DNA of 64,000 bases from Daphnia carinata. Lineage: Eukaryota; Arthropoda; Branchiopoda; Diplostraca; Daphniidae. The notes under the pieces are model-generated. The model made no database searches, was not told the origin of the DNA, and was given only the letters and a program-made list of their open reading frames with translations. Made by a program: the position numbers and the translations under genes. The stretch spans positions 3,629,884 to 3,693,883 of the forward strand of contig NC_081332.1 of assembly GCF_022539665.2 (NCBI RefSeq). The letters run 5' to 3'. Positions 26,501 through 42,300 of the stretch are shown here, in pieces (the stretch's first letter is position 1; each line of letters starts with the position of its first letter).

Positions 26501-26888
26501 TATTACAAGGACTGCTATAAAAATTGAAGCTTTGGCTAACAAAACTGCAAGTAAGAACTGCCAGTTAACTGAACTCAGATCGAGTGTGGCCATTGACATG
26601 AAAATCAATGAAGGCAGAGCAAAAGTGCCAACAAATGTGTTCAACCCTTTGGCTTCTGTAGCTGAAATTATGTTTAACCTCCCAGCCACATACCTGGCAC
26701 AAAAACAATACAATTAAGCTGACTAAAATACAAATACAATATAAACTGACAATACAAATACAAATTTAAAAAAATACATACCCGCAAAGAATAACAGCAA
26801 AACATTCTATCAGAGCGGGATACAAGTTGTCAAATGAAACATCTCCACCTGAAGGACTTTCGGTTGGTACCGTAGCAGTGGATAACAT
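23549..26888 (-). CDS. GPR155: GPR155/LYCHOS orthologue: PIN-type transporter-like and GPCR-like protein with DEP domain
   Basis: In mammals this lysosomal membrane protein senses cholesterol and signals to mTORC1 through GATOR1. Minus-strand exons: 26888-26782, 26693-26081, 26013-25892, 25821-25500, 25429-25346, 25283-24932, 24867-24700, 24632-24521, 24459-24267, 24203-24043, 23981-23841 and 23771-23549. These sum to 2598 nt, or 865 residues, close to the human length. The first part is a multi-pass auxin-carrier-like (PIN-fold) domain opening NLYPALIECFAVILCGYVAG, then GTFALPSLIF and FCTQSNDFALGFPI. A second membrane block follows (FLGCFGVILWSSLGCC, RPWFVGIGWGIPAVIA). A hydrophilic loop after that (VDDESDHANDPGPTP, EETAALLAE) matches the position of the effector loop. 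The C-terminus is a DEP domain (FLGTELVNWLI, YGRHLVDGRLIRHI). An acceptor at 26911-26912 just upstream of the ATG implies at least one non-coding 5' exon. Confidence 0.93.
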
Positions 26889-29622
26889 TTCAAAACGAAG
26901 CCACGCGTACCTGAGAAGATTAAACAAGACAGCTTTTAACTGTAAACAATAGTTGTCTGGATAGGTATGCTTTCCCGTCTCGTGAATTAGTCAAAAGTTC
27001 GCAGTCCCTAGTTTCACCTACCTGTAGATTACGAAGATTTACTTCCCACGAAATTACAAGTACGCAATCAGGCTTTACTTTTCTACGTGACATAGGCTGC
27101 CATAATAACAGATCACCCTACCGATCTGATGACGCGTGAAAAGAGATACGGGCAAAACAGTTAAGATCACTAAAGCAACCCAATGTAAACAAAACTCGCT
27201 TCGGGAGTCGGGAACAAGTCATCTATCGGACGACCTTGGCGGTAACCTAATATCCTACTCACGTTTTAAAACCGTGTCTTTAAAGCTAGGGTTCTTAAGA
27301 ATTAACATTTTCTCTATTCAGAGTAAACACAATTAGAAAATCGGTTTAAAAGGCGCCATGTCTTGGTATAAATAAGTTCTTAGTTGCATAACACCGAATA
27401 AAAATGTGACGTACTTACTGGTTTCGCCGAAATGGATTGCGTTTGTTGACACGAAATTCAGCGAATTGAAGTTCTATATGAGGAAATCTTATCACGCCTG
27501 AATGGGATGCGATGAAAGCGTCGTTAAAACACGAGGCGATCTTTCCAACTCCTTTCGGTTAGTCGAACATCTAGAATAGAAATTTTCCTCCCATCATTCC
27601 CAGATTTTTGGATTTCACATAATTTATCATGTTTAACTATCAAGGCATGTGACCCAAAAAAATATTACACTTGGTCACTTTGTTGTTACTCCATGAGTCA
27701 AAAGAACAAGTGTCGTGACGTAATATTAGTTAAACCCAAATAGCTGATGACGCATTCTTGACAAATGACTAGGTCCTAGAGCGAATGAATAACTACCTGA
27801 AAACAGAAAAATACAAGTATGCCCGATAAGGTGATGAACATTGCAAAACTTTAAGTCAACACAAATTAACGATAACGTGGATTGTCCTAGAAGGTTTCAC
27901 CTGGTTTTAGCAGGTTAATAAGAGAACAAAACGACATGCGACCACGAGCTACTGAGCATATACATTTAATTTACGTACCTTGTCATAAAGATAACCTTGG
28001 TAGAACGAGTTGAAAGACTAGAAGAACGACGTAATTAGGAGGCAAAACCGGATGATATATCGCGCCATTGCAATACCTAAGTCGTTTGATTCTGGCTCAC
28101 CAATGGAAACAGAACACATTTAGGAAATAAACGGGGGTTCATCGAGCACGATCACGTTGCAAACTGCTGTCTATATAGGCGTGACGGATATCGAAGTAGG
28201 TGGCCCATAAATTTTTCCACTAGTCATTCGACAGTGCAGTTTTCAAAGTCGATACTTCACGAAAGTCTAAGTGAACGCCACTTACAAGGACCTCGATTGC
28301 TTTTAATGAGTGGCGTAGTTTAAGTGATTTGGAGCGCAAATAGATCGTCGATACGGTCGACTGGTGGCATCAGGCAACCAAATGACGAGCCCATTTATTT
28401 CTCCCACCTATACTCAATATTTGGCAATAATAAAGTAATAAACTGAATTACCCTCGACGACTCTCGAAAAAGCACGTGAACCTTGTCGACGATAAACTAG
28501 CAGACGAAAAGCCAAAACATCCTACCTACTTCTCGTCGGCTGCAAATAAAAAGGTTTTGCGGTGCTTTTCGGTACAATTTATAGTCAGGACTGTAAATTA
28601 CGATAGCCTGGTAATGTCATGGCTCATTCGATCAAAGAGTACAGCTTCATTAAAATATTCTTGTCCCTGTGGATCTCAATACAGGCAAACTATGACAAAA
28701 TCAATCCACTTGATTGCAAGGGCAAAACGATGATTTTGACAGCGTAAGCTTTCCTGAATATGGAAAAGGAAAATTTTCATCGCTTTCCTTTCAAGGTAAT
28801 AGAATGGACAGGCTAATGGCCTTTCTAGACAAGTTACTTATTCCTAGAAACTTAAGATTCAACTTTTACCTGGCAACTCCGACAAATTACCTGACATCAA
28901 AACAGACACTAACCGACATGCATCGATGTTGGCTCTTTTCCAAGTCAGTGGATCCCCCTGGTTCAGGTATCTAATCATGTGAGTGGATGAGCCGACGGGA
29001 CGAGACCTATCTTTGCCTTCAGAGAATCTAATTAAAATGCAGCATGGTAAACCACGTATTTTTCCCGAAATCCTCGGCAAAATTGTACCTCATTACCTGG
29101 TTTGGATACTCATTCACGGCGCATGTGGATCCAGTTTTCTTTTTGAATTCAATATGTTACACGAGACTTTATTTTCCGCTTTGTGGTAAGCCAAAGTTAT
29201 CGATCAGTCGCGGATGTCTCGGAACATACTTTCTTCATAACTTAGGTGGTAGTCTGCGGTTGGCATGGCAACTGTTCCTAATAAATGAGATCGACGAGGG
29301 ACCACTGAGATATGGTAAAGCAAAGGAAACGTGAGAGCCGTGATGAGACCAGTAGAGTTCCGGCTGCAATTGCATTCGCAGTGTAAAATTAAATCAAGAG
29401 GTTTTAAGTGAGATCAACCGAACGACTACTTTCATCAACTCTATCTGCCTACTCACTGACGCACGCACACGGTGCTTTCAATGGTACTCTTGAATTTTTC
29501 GTCCTTGAATAGAAGAAGAAAAAAATTTCTGATAAAATCAAAAGTTTGAAAAGAAATTTGTAATGAGACAAAAAAAAAAGGTAGGAATTTCGAGTGTTTC
29601 TGTCCAGATTAGTCGACCGCGG
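26889..29622. other. Non-coding region between GPR155-like 5' end and RPB4 3' end
   Basis: No homologous coding exon, RNA gene or transposon is recognised on either strand. On the minus strand there is an acceptor at 26911-26912 (TTCTCAG/GTACGCG). Consensus donors lie at 27417-27418 (CCA/GTAAGTACG) and 27977-27978 (AAG/GTACGTAAAT), and a good acceptor at 27797-27798 (TCTGTTTTCAG). These suggest alternative 5' UTR exons of the GPR155-like gene. The part nearest 29622 should be RPB4 3' UTR; a minus-strand AATAAA is at 29168-29173. Confidence 0.4.
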
Positions 29623-32042
<2,420 letters not shown>

Positions 32043-34147
32043 TTTCCAAACAAACTCTCGACGTTGCCAGACTTGTCATCAACTGGGCTTGACAGAAATC
32101 AAATTTTCAAAAAACACCAGCTTTTTCAAAACTAGTTTTCTCCAGCTTTAATTCGATTTGTTGCACAATACTAAAAGAGGGAAAAAATAAATATTAACAA
32201 AATCTGAGATGTTAGGTCCCATGATTCGTCATCCAGCACACTGAATTATTATTCCCATATATAACTCTACAAGGGCGCTTACATTCGTTGGTTTTCATTC
32301 CTAGTTCTTCGAATTTTCTTCATCCAGACTGAACACTGTTCAGCATGAACAATTGGATTATGCAATATCCCGGATTCGCTATAGCACTGGGATCACTTCG
32401 GACTGAAAACGTACAAAAAGACAGCATGAATAAAACAGATGGCAGAGCGATACACACGGATTTAGGAAAACATGCGAATGTCTATTCTACTATGTACGAA
32501 ATGGGTTTTTTCCCTCCTAGGTTTTCACTCGTAGCTGCTACGAAAATTTGAGAAAGTGATTCAGGAAAGGATTTACAAGGACTACACAAAACCTATGACT
32601 TTTCCTTTGGAATAAAAGACAAATGAGTGCAATACGCCATGACTACTACTGCTATCTACGTCATTAACTTAAAGCCTTTTTCTGAAATTGTTCTTAGATG
32701 AAAAACACAACGAGGCAAAAGTACAATTTAAAATTAAATTACCCACTAGCCTCGCACAACTTCCGTTTCAATGAAAGTACATTTCTTTTCACTAAATCCC
32801 TAGTCGTGTTACGTAAAAACTTTACACTATACGGAAGTTGCCAACAAGTTTTCACCATGGCGCTCTTTCAACAAAAAAAAGAAAAGAAAAGGGCACCTGT
32901 TGGCTAGACACGTTACGTATTTCCACGCCCACAATCCGTTCAGAGGTTGTGAATCATCGGACTTGATGTAATCCTCGCCGAGTCGTATACCGCACGACGT
33001 AATCCCAATGTTATTAAAGGATGATTGTGAGTGTCTAGTAATCCGCGCTCCAAAAATTCCGCAATCCAGTACACCGCGCATTACGTAAAAACCTTTTTTG
33101 CATTTTCACCATCCAACATTTTCTTTTTTTCTCAATTAAGAAAATACTTAAGTACGATTATCCAATAGCGATAAACGTGATCATCTAGTGAACGGGTTTT
33201 CATTAGTTGATTATGCACGCCCGGCTCTGAATGCGAAAATCACTTTGTTTCATCGATTCGGCAATAGACACTCAATTAAGTGGAACGTAGCGCTATTTAA
33301 AGCACAACGAAAAATCGACAACGATTTGAGCTAATAACAACCAAAGAATTCAGTCCGCTTCGCGACTTAATCTCTTCTTCTGCTTCGCTGGCAGACTGGT
33401 CGTCAATAATGGGGCGATGTTCACGGATTACGCCTTCTTTTCTAATAAATAATATATTGGTTGAGCACGGTCTTAAACAATGCCATCTACGGAATGGAGA
33501 AAAATAGAAAGAAATCGTGCTTTATTAGCACGAGACGGAGAAAGAAATAGAAAAAAATGACAACGATGCAATTCTCCGCATATTGTTTTCTCCAGGAAAT
33601 GTTTGAAGGGTACTGCCACACTCATCACGATCCCAAACTTGACGACAGCCAAAAGAAATATTTGTTAAAAAAAAAAAAAAAAAGTTGTAACAAGTCCCCG
33701 CGTCGGTACAAAAGTTAACTTTAACTGCGACACTGACGCAAAAAGGTGAACGATAAAAAAAGGGCAACATAGGAGGGTGTGTAGATCGCCGACAGGTTCC
33801 CATCATCCCACCTCCCGATACAAGTTTTCTCCCCTTTCGAAAAGAAAATGAAATTGATTGACGTGTTACGAACAACAACAACAAAAAAAAAAATAAGCAG
33901 ATAAATCAGCACAGCGTTCGGCTGACGTCAATAGCTTTTCCCCCTTACATTGCTTCATTTGCGAATTGATGTCGGACATGTTTTTTCGAAACGATCCCAG
34001 GTATAAATACAGACCAGCTCACCTTCGTTCACGCTATTCAATAGAAACAAAAGCCTTTGCTATTACATGATATTCTTTGTTGGCCAGTCGTCTTTTTTCC
34101 CACTGTTGCAAACCGAGTATAGTAGTATTGATTGGTCGGTAGCAGCT

Positions 34148-34148
<1 letters not shown>

Positions 34149-34184
<36 letters not shown>
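34149..34184. repeat. (CA)18 microsatellite
   Basis: Thirty-six bases of perfect CA repeat, followed by a short GA-rich stretch. Confidence 0.95.
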
Positions 34185-34187
<3 letters not shown>

Positions 34188-34607
34188 GGAGAGAGACAGA
34201 GAGAGAGCAATAGGCTATGATGCTGGCCCCAATCTTCCGCCGGCGCACTAGTCGTTGTTTTTTTTTTTTCTAAAGAAAACGGGGGGCACGAAAATGAGAT
34301 GATGGAGGAACGTTTGTTGCAAAAAGGATGTGGACACAAACACATAGACGATGGGCATATAATACTAAAGCAAAAACGAAGCACCGGGTTTCAATCAGTT
34401 GAGAAAACAGAGCTCAACAATGAGCCGAGGTCTTGTGTACATGAGCTCTGCATATATATATATAGAGAGAGAGGGAGAGACTATACCAATTGATGAGTAC
34501 AGACTGTTGCTCCCTATTGCTTCCGCTTTGATCCAGGCCCCAATCAGTTCTTTTGTACGGGGCAACAATTTTTCCCCGTATTTTTCTTGTATCGATTTTT
34601 CTCCTAT

Positions 34608-34608
<1 letters not shown>

Positions 34609-34641
<33 letters not shown>
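34609..34641. repeat. Poly(C) tract, 33 bases
   Basis: Thirty-three uninterrupted C on the plus strand (G on minus), in the Ada2a-PDE9 intergenic region. It is the longest homopolymer in the window, although most others are A or T. Confidence 0.9.
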
Positions 34642-37600
34642 AGTTTTAGACCCTGCCAAAAAACCAGAAATTTTTAGTTTTCTTCGTAACGATCGCATCC
34701 GTTTATTGACCACACATCGAACTGACCGCTACGATCGACAATGTCCGTAGAGCGAAGGTCTAATAAAAGTCACCTTTAAAATATCATAATTCAGAAAAAA
34801 AAAAACAATAGAAAGTCGTAAAAAAATATATATATATATCAAATGCTCTTTCAAAAAAAAAAAAAAATAAATAAACATTCGACGTTCACGTTGTTATGGC
34901 CGTTTATCGTCGCTCGGCAGAGAAACCCCTTATTCACTTATTGATGCGACCCTATTTCCCCCGGCCACGGCGTCGTAGATACACGAGCCCTTTAATACAA
35001 TATAAACGAATGTGGCAGCGGCGTGAACGAGTGGCGTATAAAAAGACTGCAAAAGAGTCGTAAAGCGTCGCTAGGAAAAGCGACGCCGATCCATCTTGGA
35101 TCACTCCCACACACAACCACACACACACAGAACGCGTACCCTTTATATTTCCTCCCCATTCGATTTAAGGAAAAGGCGCCCTTATGCCACTATTATGTCC
35201 ATATGGAAGAGACTTTGTCCTTGCAGTTGTTACGTAACACGCACAAAATGTACTGCTGCAGCCACGAGGAGCAAAACCACAAAAATGGATAAAAGCCATT
35301 TCGCCCGATTGGTTGCGATACATAAATAAAAATAACCGGCAACGTTCAGCTATATAGAAGATAAATATTCGCGTGATGGGGACGGCACATCGCCCCAATC
35401 AAACACGTAACAATTCATTGGTTTATGACGCAAGATCTTTGTAAAAAGAAATACAACAACAATAAGAAAAAATTACATATAAGACGGTCGTTCCTACGAA
35501 GGGGAGAGACGCGCGCGTCGAATTTCGTGTCGCGAATATAAAATTCTTTGAATTTCCGCCATCTTTTTTTGATTTGTTTGTATTGGCGATTATTCGTATT
35601 GATTTTGGATGGGAGGTGTTCTTCGACAGCAGCTTCGCTTTGTAATTCAACGAACCGGGTGGGGTACGATGCGGCGATACGTTCAAACGTTTGACATTTT
35701 GCCAACAAAAATGATCTCAAAATAAAAAATAATTCACTAGAATTATTTTTGTGGGGAGGAAAATATTATTATTGGCACATATCTGACGCCAGTTCAACGA
35801 ATGCAAATTATAGCTTTTTGTTATCACCTTGAAAACAAAGGGAAACAATCTCCTATTCTTTTTTTTTATCACCTTTCTCGATTCTCGTGTTTGTCTCTGT
35901 TTTGCTTTTTTCACATCACATTCTCGGAAATTGACATTAGAGGGAGGGACAGCGATAAGACAATCCCACACGCATTGCCGTCCTTGTCCCCGTGCGGCAT
36001 TCGTCCGCTTTTAACCCACGTTCTCGATGACCGGTATTTATATCCTGGCCATATCTTCATGCATGCAACTTACGCTAAAAGAAACAACACCATCCATTAT
36101 ATTTAATAATTCAATTGAATGAAAAAAATAATTTAAAGGGAGAAGGGAGGACTGGATGACGTTAAAGATCAGCAGCTGTCAAATGGTGGTAGGGAACTCT
36201 TTAAACGCAACAGCCAATCGCCGTATTTATTCACGAGATGATCCCCCCTCCATCGAAACATCACGTGGCCCGTCTCAAGAGCCACAAAGAATTTCCATTC
36301 TTGCCTATATTGGTTTTTTACACGTTTTAGCCACTTGTCTGCCGGAGCTTTCGAGAGAGAAGAAAAAGAAAAACACTCGAGAGCTACACGAATAGTCTAC
36401 AACAAGCTTCTGGGCCATAAATTATCCGGCAGGCTGTGACAATAAAAAAAAGAAAATTTAGAAAAAAGAAACAGCATTTTCAAAACTACTGTTGCTGTGG
36501 GATCCGCTCAGTCAGAAAATAAAGCAAAAAAAAAAAAAAAAAAAAATGCACAAGTCCTTTGAACTTTAAACCCCATCAGTGTGTCTGTGTGTGTGTAAGA
36601 CATGCGATACGTATCGTGAGCGTGACCCGGGTCATCTATACACACTATATGAGAAGAAGGCGAAAGAGAAAAAAAGGGAGGAGAACAAATAAAGACCTGG
36701 CCATTTAAGGTGGAATTGAAGGGGGGGGGGATACGACATCTATGCAAATGATGCCAATTCTCTTGCTATAGACGTGTGACTCTTGTGGCACACGGCCGCG
36801 TGCAAACACGCGATTCTTGCAATTCATTTTTTTTTTTTTACTTTGTTTTAAAGGGAGAATTAAAAAAAATTCAATTCCTTGATAAGGGGGGGGGAGGTGA
36901 ACATTTTGTTGTCGGGTGGAATGGGAAAAAACGGGATTGCGTTTTAATCGGCCATCTCCATGTAGAGAGATGGGGAGACAAGAGGAGAGTCAAGTGATGG
37001 AAATGCGAGCAATCAAAACAAACTAAAGCAAACAAGAACGGCTCGTATTCTAATGACGTGCTAACGATTCTATTTATAGATATTGGCGATCATGCATCTA
37101 CTTGTAAGCTGTATGTATCGATAAAAATCACGCGACCCCACACGCTTTTCGCAGGATACCCAAATAGAGCTGATCAAGTCCCTCCCAAACTTCTTCCCGT
37201 TTTTTTTTTCCCATTTCTTTCTTTTTTTTTTTTAAACTTGACTTTTCAAGGTTCGAAGCGAACGAATCAATTTTCAATCAACCGAATCCCATTTTGGATT
37301 TCGCACTAGTTCTTTTATGCTTACGCTACATGTTATTTTCATTACTTTTAAAGTAAACATTTCATTTTTTTTTTTTTAAAGAAAGAGAATTTATTTTCTT
37401 TTTCGTGCAAGTTTTGCTTTCCATCACCAGTTTGGCTGACATAAGGAATAGCGTAACCAACTACACATACGTCGGTCAATAACCTTCAATCAGGACGATC
37501 CGATATGCATATACCCCACTTCCATAAGAGAATATACAGTTGCACGGGTTCAACTATTTCAAGGACACTAGCCCAAAGAAAACAAAAACAAGCCAATAAA

Positions 37601-37673
37601 AACAAACGAATTTCGGAGAGAATCACCACATCAAATTATCAGCCAAAATGAAGAGGAACAGGTGCGTGAGCCA

Positions 37674-37675
<2 letters not shown>

Positions 37676-37704
<29 letters not shown>
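37676..37704. repeat. Poly(A) tract, 29 bases
   Basis: Twenty-nine uninterrupted A in the intergenic region upstream of PDE9. No adjacent target-site duplication or retroelement sequence is seen. Confidence 0.9.
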
Positions 37705-37706
<2 letters not shown>

Positions 37707-39329
37707 CAACAATTTAAAACAAAATCTGCAATCGTTAAAGAAAATTCCAGAACAAAACTCTATTCAACCTAACCCCCCTTTTTTATTCATTAAAAAAATA
37801 TATATATAACCCCATCAAATATATGTAAGGATAAGAAGCAAGAATTTCGATACCGTCCCATTGGCACGGTCCGATGACTGTTGCCTGCGTGCGGAATATT
37901 GATCTCTCCCAACAGGCCACACAGCCTCTACAGTTCCCGTATGGATGTCATAGAGACGAACTCTACACGACTGCCTCTAGCCCTGCCATCTTTTTTTTTT
38001 TTTTTTTTTTTTTTGCTTTCCTTATTGCCCGTTGAGCACGTTTTCCCCTCTTTCGAGAGAATAAAAAAAAAAAAAAATGTTCGTGAGATATCCGTGTCAC
38101 GTTCGTTTCGTTCGAAAAACAAAACATGCGGTAGACTTTGGTGGCGGAATGAAGACGATAGGGGAAAAATTCAAACGTTTTTTTTTTTGCAGGCCCCGCA
38201 GTGAGTGACGCACATATAAATGTTGAGACTTGATGATAGTTAACAATCAGCTGGATGTCTGGCTTTAAAAAAAAAAAGGGGGGGATTTTCTTGATTCTTT
38301 GATCCCTTTGTTTTTCATACGTTTTTAGTAAACCATTCGTCTCGGCGTGATCAAAAGAGTGCGGATAACAAACTCGAAGTTTCTGCACACTCACCTGACC
38401 TTACTAACACATTCTATACACGAAGTTAATGAACCCAAAAGATACGAAATTTTTTTTTTTTCAAATCTAAGAAAATTCGATTCACAATTCTCTCTTCCCT
38501 TTTTTTTTTCATTACTACGGAGATCAAATGGCATTTGCTTGTCGGTGACGATGAATATTTAATAATGCCCCATGAACTTGGAGAAAGAGATGAGAGGCGA
38601 GCTATAACTCCATTACCTTCACTCGTATGGGCAGCAACTCTTTTCTTCACCCATATAAGTTTTTATTTTGTTGTCCAATATCCCTCGAGTATAAAGTCCA
38701 CTATCGAAAAAAAAAAAAAAAAAAGAAAAATTCTTGGGGGCGGAGGTTTGCCCTTATGTCAATGCTGCAACGGCGATTTAAAATGATTATCATCATCATC
38801 ATAGAGGGAGCGAAAATAGAGAGGGAAAGCCAACGATAGAGTTGTACACACCGCGTTATATAGTGCTGGCCAAAGAGAAAGAAAGAGCCTCTGTTGGCTC
38901 AACGGCAGACTCAGTCGCGTCCCGACATTCGGACGGTGAACATCCCCCAAGCCAAACACGTAACACTTCGCATGGAAAAATCCGAAAAAAAACCAAAACA
39001 AATTATGTTTCACTGTGCCCGTCAAAAATTACGACTCAGTTACGTTATTTAACTTGTAGTGAAATCCCAATCTCGAAATGTAAAACAACAGAAAATCAAA
39101 CAAAGTGAACAAATTCGTGAGTGCCAAGTGTAAAAACGGCTCGTGATCAATCGCCAAAACAGCCAAAATAAATAGAAACAAAGAGTTTTCCCTTATACAA
39201 AAAGAATTGTAACTGACGCGATTTGTTGTGCTCTTAACCTACGATGAATGATGTTGTGTAGCAACGACTTATTGTCTTGTCGAGACAGCAGTTGACCAAA
39301 GAAGGGGGCCGTGCCTGCGTTCAGCCGAT

Positions 39330-42300
39330 ATGGCGCATGCGGAACTTGATGCCACGACAATTAAGAGTAGCCATTCAAGCAATTCATTGTCTTATTCACT
39401 AGCGATCCTCAAGAGTGGGCAACAGTTACAACAAGAGCCGAGCCAAATAGCGGCCCTATCCATCGGCAGCGTTGCCGATGCACCGCGCATCAATCAACAA
39501 CAGCGAAGGAAAACCGTCTATTTCACCGTCGGCCAGCGTAAAGAAGTGGCCATCTTCGAAGATTTTACGCCTTCTGAAGAGATTAAAAGTAAGTGGACAA
39601 ACAAAAACAAAAAAAAAAAAACCTTCCCTCCCACCAAAAAGAAATTCCATATTTATTAGTGTGATGTTAGCAGTCGTCAATAGTGACGTAATCGTCGTCA
39701 AATGCTCGTCACCTTGCCCATTGTCTTGTGAAAGAAAAACATGAAAATCCTGATGGGCATCGTCGTTAACACCCGGGCAAAGAATACAAACAAAAAAAAA
39801 AAAAAAAAAAAAAATGAAAAACTGCGCAGTAAATAATATCCCGCCCACCCAGACACGTCTGTCTTGAAAAGAAAAAAAAATTTATAATATTTTCTTTTAA
39901 ACCGGACTTCATCACGTTGTTGGCTTCAAAATCACCTCAGCTGCTTACTAATGTATACACAGAATCTATATAGACCCGGCCCCCGTTTTTTTTCTTTTTT
40001 ATTCTTTATAAATAAACTCGCACCGACCCTTCAATCGACTAATAGTAGTTTAAGGTTCCATGTAGTTGCTCAGCCTGTTGTTGGCAGGTTCCCTCCCCTC
40101 CTCCCTTTTGGTATTGAATACAGAAAATAATAAAAAAAAAAGAAGTGACCACTCGAGAAACTGTTCGAGAGCATCACCGTCTAAAGACAGACTCTAATTA
40201 GAGAGCTCTTAAACGGCGATGCTTTCGATTCCTAGTACCGGTGTTAGCAATCGAGAGTGATCATGTGTGCGTTTGTAATTAGAAAAAATGAAAAGGAATG
40301 AATTAATTAAAATGCGATATTGTTTTTGAATTAATCAAGAGAAGAAATATCAATAACCATACATCAATTTGTTGTTTCGATTTAAGAAACAAAAAAATGG
40401 AAAAGATATTGATCGATTTCGATCGACTTTCAATCTTTACATCTTCTCCCGTTTTCGTCCTTAATGATTGGAACAGGCAAGCCTTGGACGACGTCATCGT
40501 GTACACGTTTACCCAAAATAAAATTTTATAAAAAGAGCAGATTTTCCCCTCTTTGTGTCTTGATGCGCCCGAGTCATAATAAACTCTGCGCTTGTTAGCA
40601 GCGCGCCATATACAATGCCATACGATTGTCTGATGAAACAGAAAAAAAAGGCATCCCCCTCCCCCCCATCTTAATTTACGATCGCATATTTCTTGATTGG
40701 CTACAAAAATAACGGACGTTAAAATAACTGTCTTTCAACCCCCGCAAGCGAAACAAAAATATCAACTTCCTCCTATAAAAATATAAAAAGATGGAGATCT
40801 TTTTTTTTTGTTTAATGAAAAATTTCTTGAAAGGGCGTGACTCTGCAACCAAAAAGCCAATTGGCCATTCTTGGGGATGGCTGCATGTAACACGACCTTG
40901 CGTGTTGACTCGTAACGGCCTTCCATTTTTAACGAACGTAATAACGAGGTCGATATCATTTGCTGAGAGCGCGTCATCCCAACTACAGACGGGCCAGACA
41001 CGTCTACAGTCTATAGCCGGGCCAGCGCGCGATGGTCTATAACAATGCTGGCGAACTCCGCAGGCTCAAACGCTTGCCCGCCAACCACATCCTTTTAACA
41101 ATGTGTAACAAAAAGCGGAACCGCAATTTGTCTGCTAGCGGCTCTAAAGCAACCCCCCCCCCACCACCCACCCACCCAAAAAGAAAAGATTAAAACTCAA
41201 GTGGAGGAACATATTTTTTTGTATAAGGTTCTAAATTCAGACTAAGATGATTTGCATATGATTTTTTTTTTGTTAAAATAAAAAGAAGGAGACGTTGAGA
41301 GTAGTTTGTCTTATCCGTTTCAATTACACGCTGTTTTATCCACTCTAGACAACTATGCAAAATAGAGGCGGGATGCGTTGCTTTTGAGAGAAAAGAAAAT
41401 ATAATTTATGCAGCTTTGATACGACGACACTCATGAATCACCAAAGAGCTGTTACTATGGCAACGTGACACGCAAAAAAAAAACCTTGTAAATATGATTT
41501 CTATTTTTTTTTTATCCATTCCCTGCTCAACTTTCTGTCAGTCTCTCGCACCTTCCCCTCCGAAAAAGGGAATCACAAGGAACGAGGAATGATGTCAATT
41601 CATGCAGAGAACAAGTAGTGGAATAACTCGATCGATTTATCTCTTCCACTTTTTTCTTTTTTCGTGATAAGAAAAGAAAATTTTTATTTTTATTTTTATT
41701 TTTTTTTTGAAATCAATAAGATTTGAAACAAGAGGCCTGTCGTATCAACTGGTTATTTGACCAAGTTGGTACTAGACAACGTCGTCTGCCGTAACCAAAT
41801 GGAAACAATACAACACAAGAAATGCAATCGAATGGAGTAAGAAAAAAAACAAAAAACAAACAAACGAACAAAATTCCCCGAAAATTGTTGTCTGAGGTTG
41901 TTTTTATTGATTCGCGTGTCGTGACAAGAGGAATCAAGTTCAAACTGTCTGTGTTAGAAGCGCACGGCAAAAGACTATGTTGCCAGGCGAGAAGAATTCA
42001 TTAATGACCTTCGCGTGCCAATCAGAAATGACATCTAGCGTCATTGTCTAACTCGTTTCCTTTTTGTTTTCACTCTCTTTTCTAGTGGTTCTTGTGTGTA
42101 TGCCCTTGGTTTTGCCTATACAAATCTCTTGACAACCCCCCCCCCTACCTTGACAGGTGGAATTTAATAACTCGTTCTTTTTTGACAGCACCTTTAAAGA
42201 ATTGTTGTTAAAAAAAATTTAAAAAAAAAGAATTCAAGACATTTCTCTGTGTGTGTATCCACAGGTTTGTTTAGTAGCGCGGCAGAAGCGGGTCCGCACG

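Larger units (their letters stand above)
32043..39329. other. Gene-poor flank between Ada2a/RPB4 and PDE9
   Basis: No conserved coding exon is seen in 7.3 kb. It should contain the Ada2a/RPB4 promoter next to 32043 and the PDE9 promoter and 5' UTR exons towards 39329. It holds A runs at 33666-33683 and 37676-37704, a (CA) repeat and a 33-base C tract. TATAAA-like words occur at 34002 and 35037 (plus strand) but cannot be tied to a transcript. The open frames here are short and low in complexity. Confidence 0.45.

Noticed and set aside
28476-29334. Three plus-strand open frames of 68-96 residues as a small gene
   Set aside because: They have no recognisable homology, inconsistent frames and no convincing splice structure; treated as chance.
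34149-34184. Regular repeat as a possible CRISPR-like array
   Set aside because: It is a simple CA microsatellite with no spacers, in a eukaryotic sequence.
37245-37265. GGTTCGAA word resembling a tRNA B box
   Set aside because: No matching A box or cloverleaf stems could be folded around it.
37676-37704. Poly(A) run as the tail of a retrotransposon or processed pseudogene
   Set aside because: No coding or element sequence precedes it and no target-site duplication is seen; similar runs occur throughout the region.
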